From Verrucomicrobiales bacterium (GTDB lineage: Bacteria > Verrucomicrobiota > Verrucomicrobiia > Limisphaerales > F1-80-MAGS106), in contig CANLCA010000113.1 in NCBI GenBank assembly GCA_947487925.1, positions 1-7,983 on the forward strand: 7,983 nucleotides of DNA, in the 5' to 3' direction. Numbering within the stretch: position 1 is the stretch's first letter; the number at the start of each line of letters is the position of its first letter. Under the pieces are notes generated by a model, which did no database searches, was not told the origin of the DNA, and worked only from the letters and a program-made list of their open reading frames with translations. Both the position numbers and the translations under genes were made by a program. Below, piece by piece: positions 1 to 6,328 of this stretch.

Positions 1-1
1 C

Positions 2-727
2 CAACTGCTCGCTTCCGTGGCGCTCTGCCTGGCCACAACGGTGATCCTTAAATCACAGCTCGGCCCCAGACCTCCCCATCAAGAAGGCAGAACCGGACGT
101 CCCGCCCTCGCTCTTGTCACGTTCGCACCCCTCTGTTGGCTGCTGGCCGTAACCATGACTTCGGGGGTTCAAAAGATTTTTCACACGGATCCTCGGATCG
201 GCTTTTTGGCGCAGGCCGAAGCGCTTGACAAGGCGCTTCCTGCCCTTCAACAAAAGGTGCTCAGCCTGCAGGCGGCGGCCGACGCCGCTGCTTTGTCCGA
301 AGCTAAACAATCCCTGCTCGACAACCGGAGCCAGTCCTTCAACCAAAAACTCGACGCCGCCGTGGCCGGGTTGTTCTTGGTCTCGGTCAGCCTGATCGTC
401 CTGTCGTGCGTTCGAGAATGGCTCCTACTCCTCGCGCGAAAACGTCTGGCCACTCTCCATGAAACAATACCCGTTTGGTTGCCCGACTACCTGTTAGTCG
501 AAGAAAAGCCCCTGCGCTTGCTCGGGTTGCTCACACTCGCAATCGGTTTGGTGCGTGAATTATCAGGTGAAACCGAATTCGCAAGAGCGCAGGCAGCGTT
601 GTCCAATCACCAAGAAGCATCTGATCCCGCATCCTCCACCCTGTGTGAAAGCTCCATCCCAGACAAAGGACGATTATACGCGAGCACTCAGGAAAAGCGC
701 TTCAACAACATCCGTCGCTGCTGCTAG
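2..727 (+). CDS. cstA: Carbon starvation protein CstA, C-terminal part (5' end outside window)
   Basis: This is the C-terminal third of a CstA-family inner-membrane transporter, a family linked to uptake of peptides or pyruvate when carbon is scarce. The frame is open from base 2, so the gene begins upstream; the GTG at 17 is an internal codon. Readable family landmarks are QLLASVALCLATTVIL (a membrane helix, like NQMLAGIALMLATVVLFK in E. coli CstA), a second helix ending in a VTMTSGVQKIF stretch, the hallmark DPRIGFLAQA, and then a helix GLFLVSVSLIVLSCVREW preceded by FNQKLDAAVAG. The following segment, ETIPVWLPDYLL to LVRELSGE, reads like the cytoplasmic end of related proteins. The last roughly 45 residues are polar, low in family resemblance and end in RRCC. 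They may be a lineage-specific tail or read-through past a degenerate end. No ybdD-like partner gene follows. Confidence 0.88.
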   Translation, partial: QLLASVALCLATTVILKSQLGPRPPHQEGRTGRPALALVTFAPLCWLLAVTMTSGVQKIFHTDPRIGFLAQAEALDKALPALQQKVLSLQAAADAAALSEAKQSLLDNRSQSFNQKLDAAVAGLFLVSVSLIVLSCVREWLLLLARKRLATLHETIPVWLPDYLLVEEKPLRLLGLLTLAIGLVRELSGETEFARAQAALSNHQEASDPASSTLCESSIPDKGRLYASTQEKRFNNIRRCC

Positions 728-802
728 CCAATCCCAGGGAAAACAATCCCCCGCTGGGTCGATTCGGCCTTCCTCAAAGCTCCAACCCTCCTCCCGCACC
801 CC

Positions 803-1426
803 ATGCCAGTCAGCCCTAAACTTGAATCTCACCCAAGTCGTGATCCGCGCCGGATCGGGCTGTTCGGAGGATCTTTTGATCCGGTCCACAATGGCCACCT
901 TCTCGTGGCACAAGCCGCCCAGGAGGAACTCGAATTGGATCGAATCGTTTTCATCCCGGCTGCTCAATCGCCTTTCAAGCCAGGCAGCTTCCCCGCCCCC
1001 GCGGCGAGCCGGCTTCGTTATTTGCGACTCGCCCTCGCAGGCCGTCCTTCGTTCCAAATCGACGACCAAGAACTGCGCCGTGGGAGCCCCTCCTACACCA
1101 TCGATACCGTCCGGGAGTATGCGGCACTCTTTCCTCTAGCCACCCTGTTTTACCTCATCGGGGCCGACCATGTTTCTCAGCTGCCCAAGTGGCGCGATGC
1201 CACAGACCTCGCCATGCTAGCCGAATTCGTGGCCGTCCCCAGACCCGGGCACGGGGAGTCGACGCCCGCTCCAGCCCCCTTTAGGGTCCGGATACTCCAC
1301 GGGATTCCCACAACTGTGTCATCTCTTCAGGTGCGTCGCCGCGTACGCGCCCGACTCCCAATCGACTTGCTGGTCCCATCCGCAGTTGCGCAAGCCATAG
1401 AAAAGGAGCACACTTACACCAACTGA
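803..1426 (+). CDS. nadD: Nicotinate-nucleotide adenylyltransferase (NadD)
   Basis: This cytoplasmic enzyme of NAD biosynthesis transfers AMP from ATP to nicotinate mononucleotide, giving deamido-NAD. At 207 residues it is normal length. The nucleotidyltransferase signature is complete: RIGLFGGSFDPVHNGH at residues 17-32, with the HxGH pair His29/His32. Further family marks are IPAAQSPFK (51-59), SPSYTIDT (95-102) and GADHVSQLPKW (120-130). The C-terminal ATP-binding motif, usually ISSTxIR, reads VSSLQVR (172-178): both serines and the arginine are kept, but Leu replaces Thr. The ATG at 803 is chosen because no other in-frame start lies before the GGSFDP motif; it adds about 17 residues ahead of the first strand and has no Shine-Dalgarno sequence. 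The gene sits 75 bases after cstA and 15 bases before rsfS, a common nadD-rsfS arrangement, so the two are probably one transcript. Confidence 0.96.
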   Translation: MPVSPKLESHPSRDPRRIGLFGGSFDPVHNGHLLVAQAAQEELELDRIVFIPAAQSPFKPGSFPAPAASRLRYLRLALAGRPSFQIDDQELRRGSPSYTIDTVREYAALFPLATLFYLIGADHVSQLPKWRDATDLAMLAEFVAVPRPGHGESTPAPAPFRVRILHGIPTTVSSLQVRRRVRARLPIDLLVPSAVAQAIEKEHTYTN

Positions 1427-1441
1427 TCGATTCTATACCGC

Positions 1442-1909
1442 ATGGATTCCAAACAATTGGCCCTCAAATGCCGCGAGCTTGCGGACGACAAAAAAGCTGA
1501 AAACCTCGTCATACTGGACGTCCGTAAACTTTCGTCCGTCACCGACTATTTCATCATCGCTACGGGAACTAGCGCACCTCATTTGCGCGCTGTGGTCGAT
1601 GAAATTGAAGATGGCTTAAAACGCGATTTCGCCCTGCGCCCGCGGACTCGCGAAGGCGGCGTCGGTGAAGCCTGGATTGTTCTGGACTACTTTGACGTCA
1701 TCGTCCACGTGATGCGTGGGGATGTCAGGGATCGATTCGACCTTGAAGGCCTTTGGTGCGATGCCCAAAGGATCGAGCCGGGAGCCGTCGAACCGGTTCC
1801 AATGCGGCCCCTTAAACCAAAGGCACGACGGATTCCAAGTTCAAAACCAAAAACCGATAAACCACCCAGCCGACGCCGGATAAAACCACCTGCCGCCGAC
1901 GCCGTTTGA
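1442..1909 (+). CDS. rsfS: Ribosomal silencing factor RsfS with basic C-terminal tail
   Basis: RsfS (formerly YbeB/Iojap) binds ribosomal protein uL14 on the large subunit and blocks subunit joining when nutrients are short. Residues 4-109 carry the whole family domain: LDVRKLSSVTDYFIIATGTS (25-44), then HLRAVVDEIED, the EGG loop (71-73), AWIVLDYFDVIVHVM (77-91), and the end motif DLEGLWCDA (100-108). The usual aromatic-rich R-x-Y-x-LE segment reads RDRFDLE, a mild variation. Residues 110-155 form an extra tail rich in Pro, Lys and Arg, so the protein is longer than the roughly 105-120 residues typical of the family. The tail could contact rRNA, but that is a guess. The ATG at 1442 lies 15 bases after the nadD stop and lacks a Shine-Dalgarno sequence. 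Confidence 0.95.
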   Translation: MDSKQLALKCRELADDKKAENLVILDVRKLSSVTDYFIIATGTSAPHLRAVVDEIEDGLKRDFALRPRTREGGVGEAWIVLDYFDVIVHVMRGDVRDRFDLEGLWCDAQRIEPGAVEPVPMRPLKPKARRIPSSKPKTDKPPSRRRIKPPAADAV

Positions 1910-1932
1910 AGCCAGCTCTGACCACAAGCGAG

Positions 1933-1946
1933 TCCACCAAGGTGGA
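1933..1946 (+). terminator. Short inverted repeat after rsfS, possible weak terminator
   Basis: TCCACC-AA-GGTGGA is a perfect six-base inverted repeat 23 bases after the rsfS stop. As RNA it would form a five-base stem with a four-base loop. No run of T follows, so a Rho-independent terminator is only one reading; it could equally be a protein-binding dyad. Confidence 0.25.
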
Positions 1947-2010
1947 TGCTCTCTGGGTCGTCATCTGATTTCATCCAACTCTCCATCGCATCTGGTAGCC
2001 AATCCTTTCT

Positions 2011-2033
2011 GGATCAACCGGTTCTGCCGATCC
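2011..2033. promoter_or_regulatory. Nested palindrome upstream of the DUF58 gene
   Basis: GGATC (2011-2015) and GATCC (2029-2033) are inverted arms, and the perfect 8-base palindrome AACCGGTT (2016-2023) lies between them. The element is in the non-coding gap about 80 bases before the DUF58 start. It could be an operator or leader RNA structure. Short palindromes arise by chance, so confidence is low. Confidence 0.2.
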
Positions 2034-2043
2034 AAATAGCCTG

Positions 2044-2089
2044 AACGAAACTCAGCGAAGACATGGGGTGGCGATTAACGAAACTCAGC
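2044..2089 (+). repeat. Exact 13-base direct repeat, 33-base period, upstream of the DUF58 gene
   Basis: AACGAAACTCAGC occurs at 2044-2056 and again, identically, at 2077-2089. The copies start 33 bases apart, close to three turns of B-DNA, so both would face the same side of the helix. The second copy ends 25 bases before the GTG start at 2115, the position expected for a regulator-binding site near a promoter. No -10/-35 pair could be assigned with confidence. The repeats could instead be the relic of a small local duplication; flanking bases differ immediately outside the 13-mer. Confidence 0.5.
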
Positions 2090-2114
2090 CGGAGTCACCC
2101 AACCTCCCAAGTTC

Positions 2115-3248
2115 GTGAAAACGCGCCTTACAAAGACGGGATGGTTGTTTCTTTGGGGAGCTGTCCTGCTCTATCTCGCTTCGCTCACATCCCAGTCCAG
2201 CCTGTTGATTTTGCTAGTCGGCATATTTGCCGGTTGCGCTGCGACGAATCTGGTGACAGCTCGGCGCATCGGAAGAGAGGTTCGTATCGGCGCGCCCATG
2301 TCGGAATGCATCCCCGAGGGGGGACGCCTCCTCCAATCCTGGCGTGTCACGGCTCCGCTTAAAATAGCTGCAGGATTCCTCGAGGTCACCCAAAAAGATG
2401 CCGTGGAACCACTGTTCCGGATCCCGCAGATCCCGGCCGGAACGGTCATCAACACCGTCCCTACCCGATTCTTCAAACAACGAGGAGCCTACCCTCACGA
2501 CCATCTCCGGTTGACCTCCTCTTTCCCGTTCGGACTCTTTTGTTGTTCAATACCTCTCTCACTCCCCGGTGAGATCTTGGTGGTTCCGGCTATTTACCCT
2601 GCGGAGTGCCCTCCAGCGTCAGGTTTCGAACCGATGCTCGGAGGCAAATTCAAAGGACAACGGCGATCGGAGTCCGGTGCGGAATTCGCCGGCATTCGTC
2701 CGTTCAGACCAGGAGACCCCGTAAAACAAATCCACTGGAAATCCAGCTCGAAAGGAACGGGCCTGATGGTCAAAACTTTCGATGAGGAACTCTCGGGCCG
2801 GATCGGTTTCATCCTCGACTGCGATCCCGGAAGCCATTCCAGCGAATTCGACAACACCGTGCGGGCGGCGGGTTCTCTCATGTTCGCGGCATTGGACAAG
2901 GGGCACCACGTGGAGTTGGTCTGTATGATAGACCCGGAAACCGTTTCGATCACGCCTCCTTTTGCCGATGGTGAGGAAATACTCCGCGGCCTTGCTCGCC
3001 TTCAACCAAAGGTGGGGTCGATGTCCAAGGAACACCTCGAAATGGCGGGCTCGAGGCTCTCGAACAAGACCTCCATCTGCCTGGTGCTGACGCGGTTGAC
3101 GCCTGAGATCATCGAGGTTTTGGGCGGCTGGATAGGGAAACGCCGACGTGTTTCCGTTTACGCGCCCGAGAACACCCACATGGAGGGTCTACCACGTGGG
3201 GTCAATGTGGCGTGGTTTGGAAAAGACAGAATCACAGACCGCACATGA
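2115..3248 (+). CDS. DUF58 domain membrane protein
   Basis: This 377-residue protein belongs to the DUF58 family, typically encoded beside MoxR AAA+ ATPases and transglutaminase-like membrane proteins; its molecular role is not established. Two N-terminal membrane helices (about 8-25 and 28-44) anchor it. The diagnostic core is GAEFAGIRPFRPGDPVKQIHWKSSSK (about 188-213, given here as its key elements GIRPFRPGD and IHWK), followed by LMVKTFDEE (217-225). A von Willebrand A-like segment starts at GFILDCDPGS (231-240), in which DCDPGS is a degenerate MIDAS-like DxSxS. The start is GTG at 2115: an in-frame TAA lies at 2076-2078 and no ATG precedes the first membrane helix. No Shine-Dalgarno sequence is visible. 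The stop overlaps the next gene's ATG (ATGA), so translation of the pair is probably coupled. No MoxR gene precedes it; the gene on the left is rsfS. Confidence 0.9.
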   Translation: MKTRLTKTGWLFLWGAVLLYLASLTSQSSLLILLVGIFAGCAATNLVTARRIGREVRIGAPMSECIPEGGRLLQSWRVTAPLKIAAGFLEVTQKDAVEPLFRIPQIPAGTVINTVPTRFFKQRGAYPHDHLRLTSSFPFGLFCCSIPLSLPGEILVVPAIYPAECPPASGFEPMLGGKFKGQRRSESGAEFAGIRPFRPGDPVKQIHWKSSSKGTGLMVKTFDEELSGRIGFILDCDPGSHSSEFDNTVRAAGSLMFAALDKGHHVELVCMIDPETVSITPPFADGEEILRGLARLQPKVGSMSKEHLEMAGSRLSNKTSICLVLTRLTPEIIEVLGGWIGKRRRVSVYAPENTHMEGLPRGVNVAWFGKDRITDRT

Positions 3249-5248
3249 AGAGCGCCCGTAATCAGTTCATCCTTCTGGGCATCATCTGTCAGGGATTGAC
3301 CTGGGATGGTTACGCGGTGGCGGCGGCCTCCGTGGGGCTTTGGATGCTTAGCTTGCGGCTCGCTAGGATCGCGTTTCTAATTCCCCAAGCATTTGAGCCC
3401 GTGGCTCTGGTGGGCGGTTGCCTGGCAGGTTACTGGTTGGGCACACTTCCGGGACAAACTTCCCACTTCTTCATCGGGCATGGCATCACCTGCCTCCAGG
3501 CCCTCCGCGCCATGCGACCCTTGAACTCCCGCGAGAAGCTGTTCTCTTTGGTCGCTGCATGTGTCCAACTCGGTGTCGGGTGCACCGTGATTCTGGATTT
3601 TCGCTTTGTGTTCGTCATTCTTGCAGCCGTTTTTCTCATCCCGCGCTCTCTCGTGGAACTCCAACGCGAGAGCTTCTTAACGTCGGCACCTGAAAAAGCC
3701 CCATCCCCTTCTCCACCTCTTTCATGGGCCGCTTACGCCTCCATCTTCTTCACCATGATCGTCGTCTTCGTGGGTTTTCCCCGCGCTGCCATCGGATCCC
3801 CACTCCAGAACCGACGCAACCCCGGCGCCTCCGAAGGAAGCCTCGTGGACTCCATCCTAGACCCAACCCGGAGCGGCCTCGCGCAGTCGGGAAAAACCAT
3901 TTTCCAAATTGAAGGGAAGAACCTCGGTTTGCTTCGCTCTTTCGCGTTGGTGGATTTCGATGGGACCCGCTGGTTCCCCGACACTCGCGCCTCGTTGAAA
4001 GGGTTGCGTTTTGTTCCCACCAACGATCTTCCAAAACTAGAACACCGCCGAGTGCGGGTGAAGGAAGTTGCATTCCTCGGCCGCGTGCTCCCGACCGACG
4101 GGCCAGTGTCGTTCCTCACGGGGAAGTTCTTCCGTCGCCCTCTCCAGAATTTTCATGGCATCATCGAGTGCGACTCCATGTGGAACACCGCCAACAACGT
4201 CTATGAGTTCTGGCTGAATCCGCAACCCCACACAGACCTCATTTCCCAAGGGTTGAAGTCGCGATTGACCCAGCACCCCGAGGTTTCCCCCCGCCTGCGT
4301 GCATGGCTGGACGCCAGAATCGACGGGACAACATCGCCCATCCAGCAGGCTTCAAAGCTCGAAGCCTACTTCCGCGAAAACTTTACCTACGATATCGGCG
4401 CGCCTGTGCTCAAACGCCTCAACACCCTGGAGGAGTTTCTCTTCGATCAACGCCGCGGCCATTGCGAACGCTACGCCTCTGCCCTAGCGCTCCTGCTCCG
4501 AATGCAGGGAATCCCCACGCGCATCGTCGTGGGCTACCTTGCCAACAGTCAAAGCTGGTTTTCAGGCTGGCACAATATCCGATTCAAAGATGCACATGCT
4601 TGGACTGAAGCTTTTTTTCCTGATGTAGGCTGGGTTCAACTCGATGCAACACCACGCTCGAGAGATCCCTCCACAGGCATCGAGGTTCGAGATTTCGTCG
4701 ATGCCTTGGACCTCGCTTGGTTCATGAACGTCGTCAGCTTTGATGGCGCAATGCAGAGGGATTTCTTCTCGGGCGCCGCTCAACTGGCAGAGCGCAGCGG
4801 AGCCTGGATTTCCCAGCATCGGACAGATTCAACCACCGTGCTTCTGGCCGTCCTCGGCGCGATAGTCGTCGGTTGGACCTTCGTCTCCAGCCGCAACCGC
4901 GTCCCGAGACAAGAGTCGGCCACCCGCTCGGACAGCGACCTGCGCGCGAGTCATTACTATGGTCAAATGCTCCAAATCCTCCACAGATCCGGAGTTTCTC
5001 GTATGCCTTCCCAAACACCTCGAGAACTTCAGGAAACAATTGACGCCCACTACCCTGCCTGGGCTGGAAACACGGCGCCCCTCACCAAATCCTTCTGCGA
5101 AACGCGCTACGGCGGCCGCTCCCTCAGTGGTTCGGAGGAAGCAGTGCTTCGCACAGCACTCGCCCGACTTAAAGAGACAGCCGCAACGAAACCCGGCAGA
5201 TCCGGTCCGGGATCTCCCGAGGTCGGCGCCTTAGATAAATCATGTTGA
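3245..5248 (+). CDS. TgpA-like membrane transglutaminase (DUF3488/transglutaminase core, DUF4129-like tail)
   Basis: This 667-residue integral membrane protein has a periplasmic transglutaminase-like (cysteine protease fold) domain, as in Pseudomonas TgpA. About five hydrophobic helices fill residues 8-179. A large soluble region follows, with the catalytic triad visible: Cys407 in GHCERYASALALLLR, His451 in DAHAWTE, and Asp467 in QLDATP. GIPTRIVVGY (412-421) is the usual strand after the Cys helix. A final membrane helix at about 531-547 is followed by a cytoplasmic segment (TPRELQETID, then the acidic-end helix to about 644) resembling DUF4129. The ATG at 3245 is chosen over the GTG at 3212 because it forms an ATGA overlap with the DUF58 stop and gives a clean N-terminus. 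Starting at 3212 would add 11 polar residues. The natural substrate of such enzymes is unknown. All catalytic residues are present, so it should be active. Confidence 0.93.
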   Translation: MKSARNQFILLGIICQGLTWDGYAVAAASVGLWMLSLRLARIAFLIPQAFEPVALVGGCLAGYWLGTLPGQTSHFFIGHGITCLQALRAMRPLNSREKLFSLVAACVQLGVGCTVILDFRFVFVILAAVFLIPRSLVELQRESFLTSAPEKAPSPSPPLSWAAYASIFFTMIVVFVGFPRAAIGSPLQNRRNPGASEGSLVDSILDPTRSGLAQSGKTIFQIEGKNLGLLRSFALVDFDGTRWFPDTRASLKGLRFVPTNDLPKLEHRRVRVKEVAFLGRVLPTDGPVSFLTGKFFRRPLQNFHGIIECDSMWNTANNVYEFWLNPQPHTDLISQGLKSRLTQHPEVSPRLRAWLDARIDGTTSPIQQASKLEAYFRENFTYDIGAPVLKRLNTLEEFLFDQRRGHCERYASALALLLRMQGIPTRIVVGYLANSQSWFSGWHNIRFKDAHAWTEAFFPDVGWVQLDATPRSRDPSTGIEVRDFVDALDLAWFMNVVSFDGAMQRDFFSGAAQLAERSGAWISQHRTDSTTVLLAVLGAIVVGWTFVSSRNRVPRQESATRSDSDLRASHYYGQMLQILHRSGVSRMPSQTPRELQETIDAHYPAWAGNTAPLTKSFCETRYGGRSLSGSEEAVLRTALARLKETAATKPGRSGPGSPEVGALDKSC

Positions 5249-5285
5249 TGCCACCACACTCTCGTCCTCCCATACAGCAACCACA

Positions 5286-6194
5286 TCAATGCGTCATGGC
5301 GTAAAAGAAAATATTAATCGCCATCGGATAGGCCATCGCCTCCGAAAATTTCCTGAAATAACGTTCGTCTTCACCCTCTCGCTCCCAACCGTCACCGAGG
5401 TCGGTGTTGTGACAGGCGATCACCATCATGCGACCACTTGGATCCATCAAGGCGCGGTAATGAGGTTCCGATGGGTCCATGACGCCGTTGCTGAATCGCG
5501 GCTCAAAGGTCATGCCTCTGTAGAGATAGTTTTCAATCGCCGGCATCTGAGGCTTCTCCTTCAACTCAAAGACGCTGTGGAAGATCGCGTGGTCGATTGG
5601 TAGGTCAACCCACTCGCCGTTCGGAAAAACCCGCTTCATTTGCCCCGCAAAATTGTTCCATTCGCCGCTACCCCAAAAATCGTCGATCATCATGAAGCCT
5701 CCGTTCAGAAGATACTGACGCATCGCGAGGACCTCTTCGTCTCGAAATTCCAGTTTTCCGGGTTCGATCATGTAAACAAAAGGATGGTTCTCGAGGTCTT
5801 GCCCTGTAATCGGGATGTGGTTAAATCCAGGTCGAACCTTCAAGCTAGTCATCTGGTGCAACCGCAACGCGAGGTTGAAGTCTGCGTCAGGGCTGTCGGT
5901 GTCCCAATAGCCTCCTCGACCCCACCCGTTCCTCTCGTATTCGAGCCGGGCAAAAGTGAAGACGTCTTCATGAAAACTCGGGGCGATCTCCCAGGAATAC
6001 TCGGCCGGAAGCGTCGGGTCGCTAGGGCGTTGCCCCCGATTCCCCCTGCCACCACCTCGAAATTGGGCGCACAATGAAAACGTTAACAGCACTAAGAGGA
6101 ACGGGCCGCCGAAGCGCACCCACTTTCGGGCAAGGCCGAACGTTTTGAAGCATCCCGATGGTTTTATTACCGCCGGGTTTTCAAAGTTGGCCAT
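5286..6194 (-). CDS. DUF4159 domain protein, exported
   Basis: This 302-residue protein belongs to the DUF4159 family, whose function is unknown. After an N-terminal region with a hydrophobic stretch (about 28-43, GGPFLLVLLTFSLCAQ; signal peptide or anchor) comes a Gly/Arg-rich linker (46-56) and then the family domain: FTFARLEY (79-86), DADFNLALRL (103-112), HPFVYM (137-142), the LNGGFMMIDDFWG segment (163-175), KRVFPNGEW (187-195), HAIFHSVF (202-209), and the closing HNTDLGDGW (262-270). The ATG at 6194 leaves an unusually long 25-residue polar lead before the hydrophobic stretch. An in-frame GTG at 6119 (codon 26) would give a conventional signal peptide and is a serious alternative. The gene converges on the transglutaminase with 37 bases between stops. 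DUF4159 proteins often occur in MoxR/DUF58 clusters, so this neighbour may be functionally linked although on the other strand. Confidence 0.88.
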   Translation of the reverse strand: MANFENPAVIKPSGCFKTFGLARKWVRFGGPFLLVLLTFSLCAQFRGGGRGNRGQRPSDPTLPAEYSWEIAPSFHEDVFTFARLEYERNGWGRGGYWDTDSPDADFNLALRLHQMTSLKVRPGFNHIPITGQDLENHPFVYMIEPGKLEFRDEEVLAMRQYLLNGGFMMIDDFWGSGEWNNFAGQMKRVFPNGEWVDLPIDHAIFHSVFELKEKPQMPAIENYLYRGMTFEPRFSNGVMDPSEPHYRALMDPSGRMMVIACHNTDLGDGWEREGEDERYFRKFSEAMAYPMAINIFFYAMTH

Positions 6195-6260
6195 GTCTCA
6201 GAATAGAGGAGTTGTCTGCGGGTTTGAAGTCAAAAATCGACCTCCCTCGCTGATCCCCTT

Positions 6261-6282
6261 GCAAGATTTCGAGAAATCTGGC
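6261..6282. promoter_or_regulatory. Dyad in the divergent intergenic region
   Basis: AGATTTC-GA-GAAATCT (6264-6279) is a perfect seven-base inverted repeat around two central bases, with outer GC pairs (6261-6262 with 6281-6282) after one A/G mismatch. It lies in the 134 bases between the divergent DUF4159 and FKBP genes, about 47 bases from the FKBP start and 67 from the DUF4159 start, where an operator for either or both genes would sit. No convincing promoter hexamers could be placed, so the regulatory role is inferred from position and symmetry only. Confidence 0.4.
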
Positions 6283-6328
6283 AGTGTGAGGCCTTAGTTG
6301 ACTTTCCTAACATTAGTCGAGAGTTCAC

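Noticed and set aside
674..1069. Minus-strand open frame opposite nadD
   Set aside because: It is antisense to nadD, has no recognisable motif, and its composition is explained by codon bias of the real gene.
555..1139. Long open frame overlapping the end of cstA and the start of nadD
   Set aside because: The translation is Ser/Pro/Arg-rich with no family motif and overlaps the well-supported NadD GGSFDPVHNGH region in another frame.
2619..3179. 186-codon minus-strand frame opposite the DUF58 gene
   Set aside because: It is a mirror of a GC-biased real gene; no domain, start context or neighbour supports it.
5640..6077. Plus-strand open frame opposite the DUF4159 gene
   Set aside because: The minus strand carries a complete DUF4159 domain over the same bases; the plus translation has no motif.
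6298..6303. TTGACT as a -35 box for the FKBP gene
   Set aside because: No acceptable -10 hexamer lies 16-18 bases downstream; the spacing runs into the start codon.
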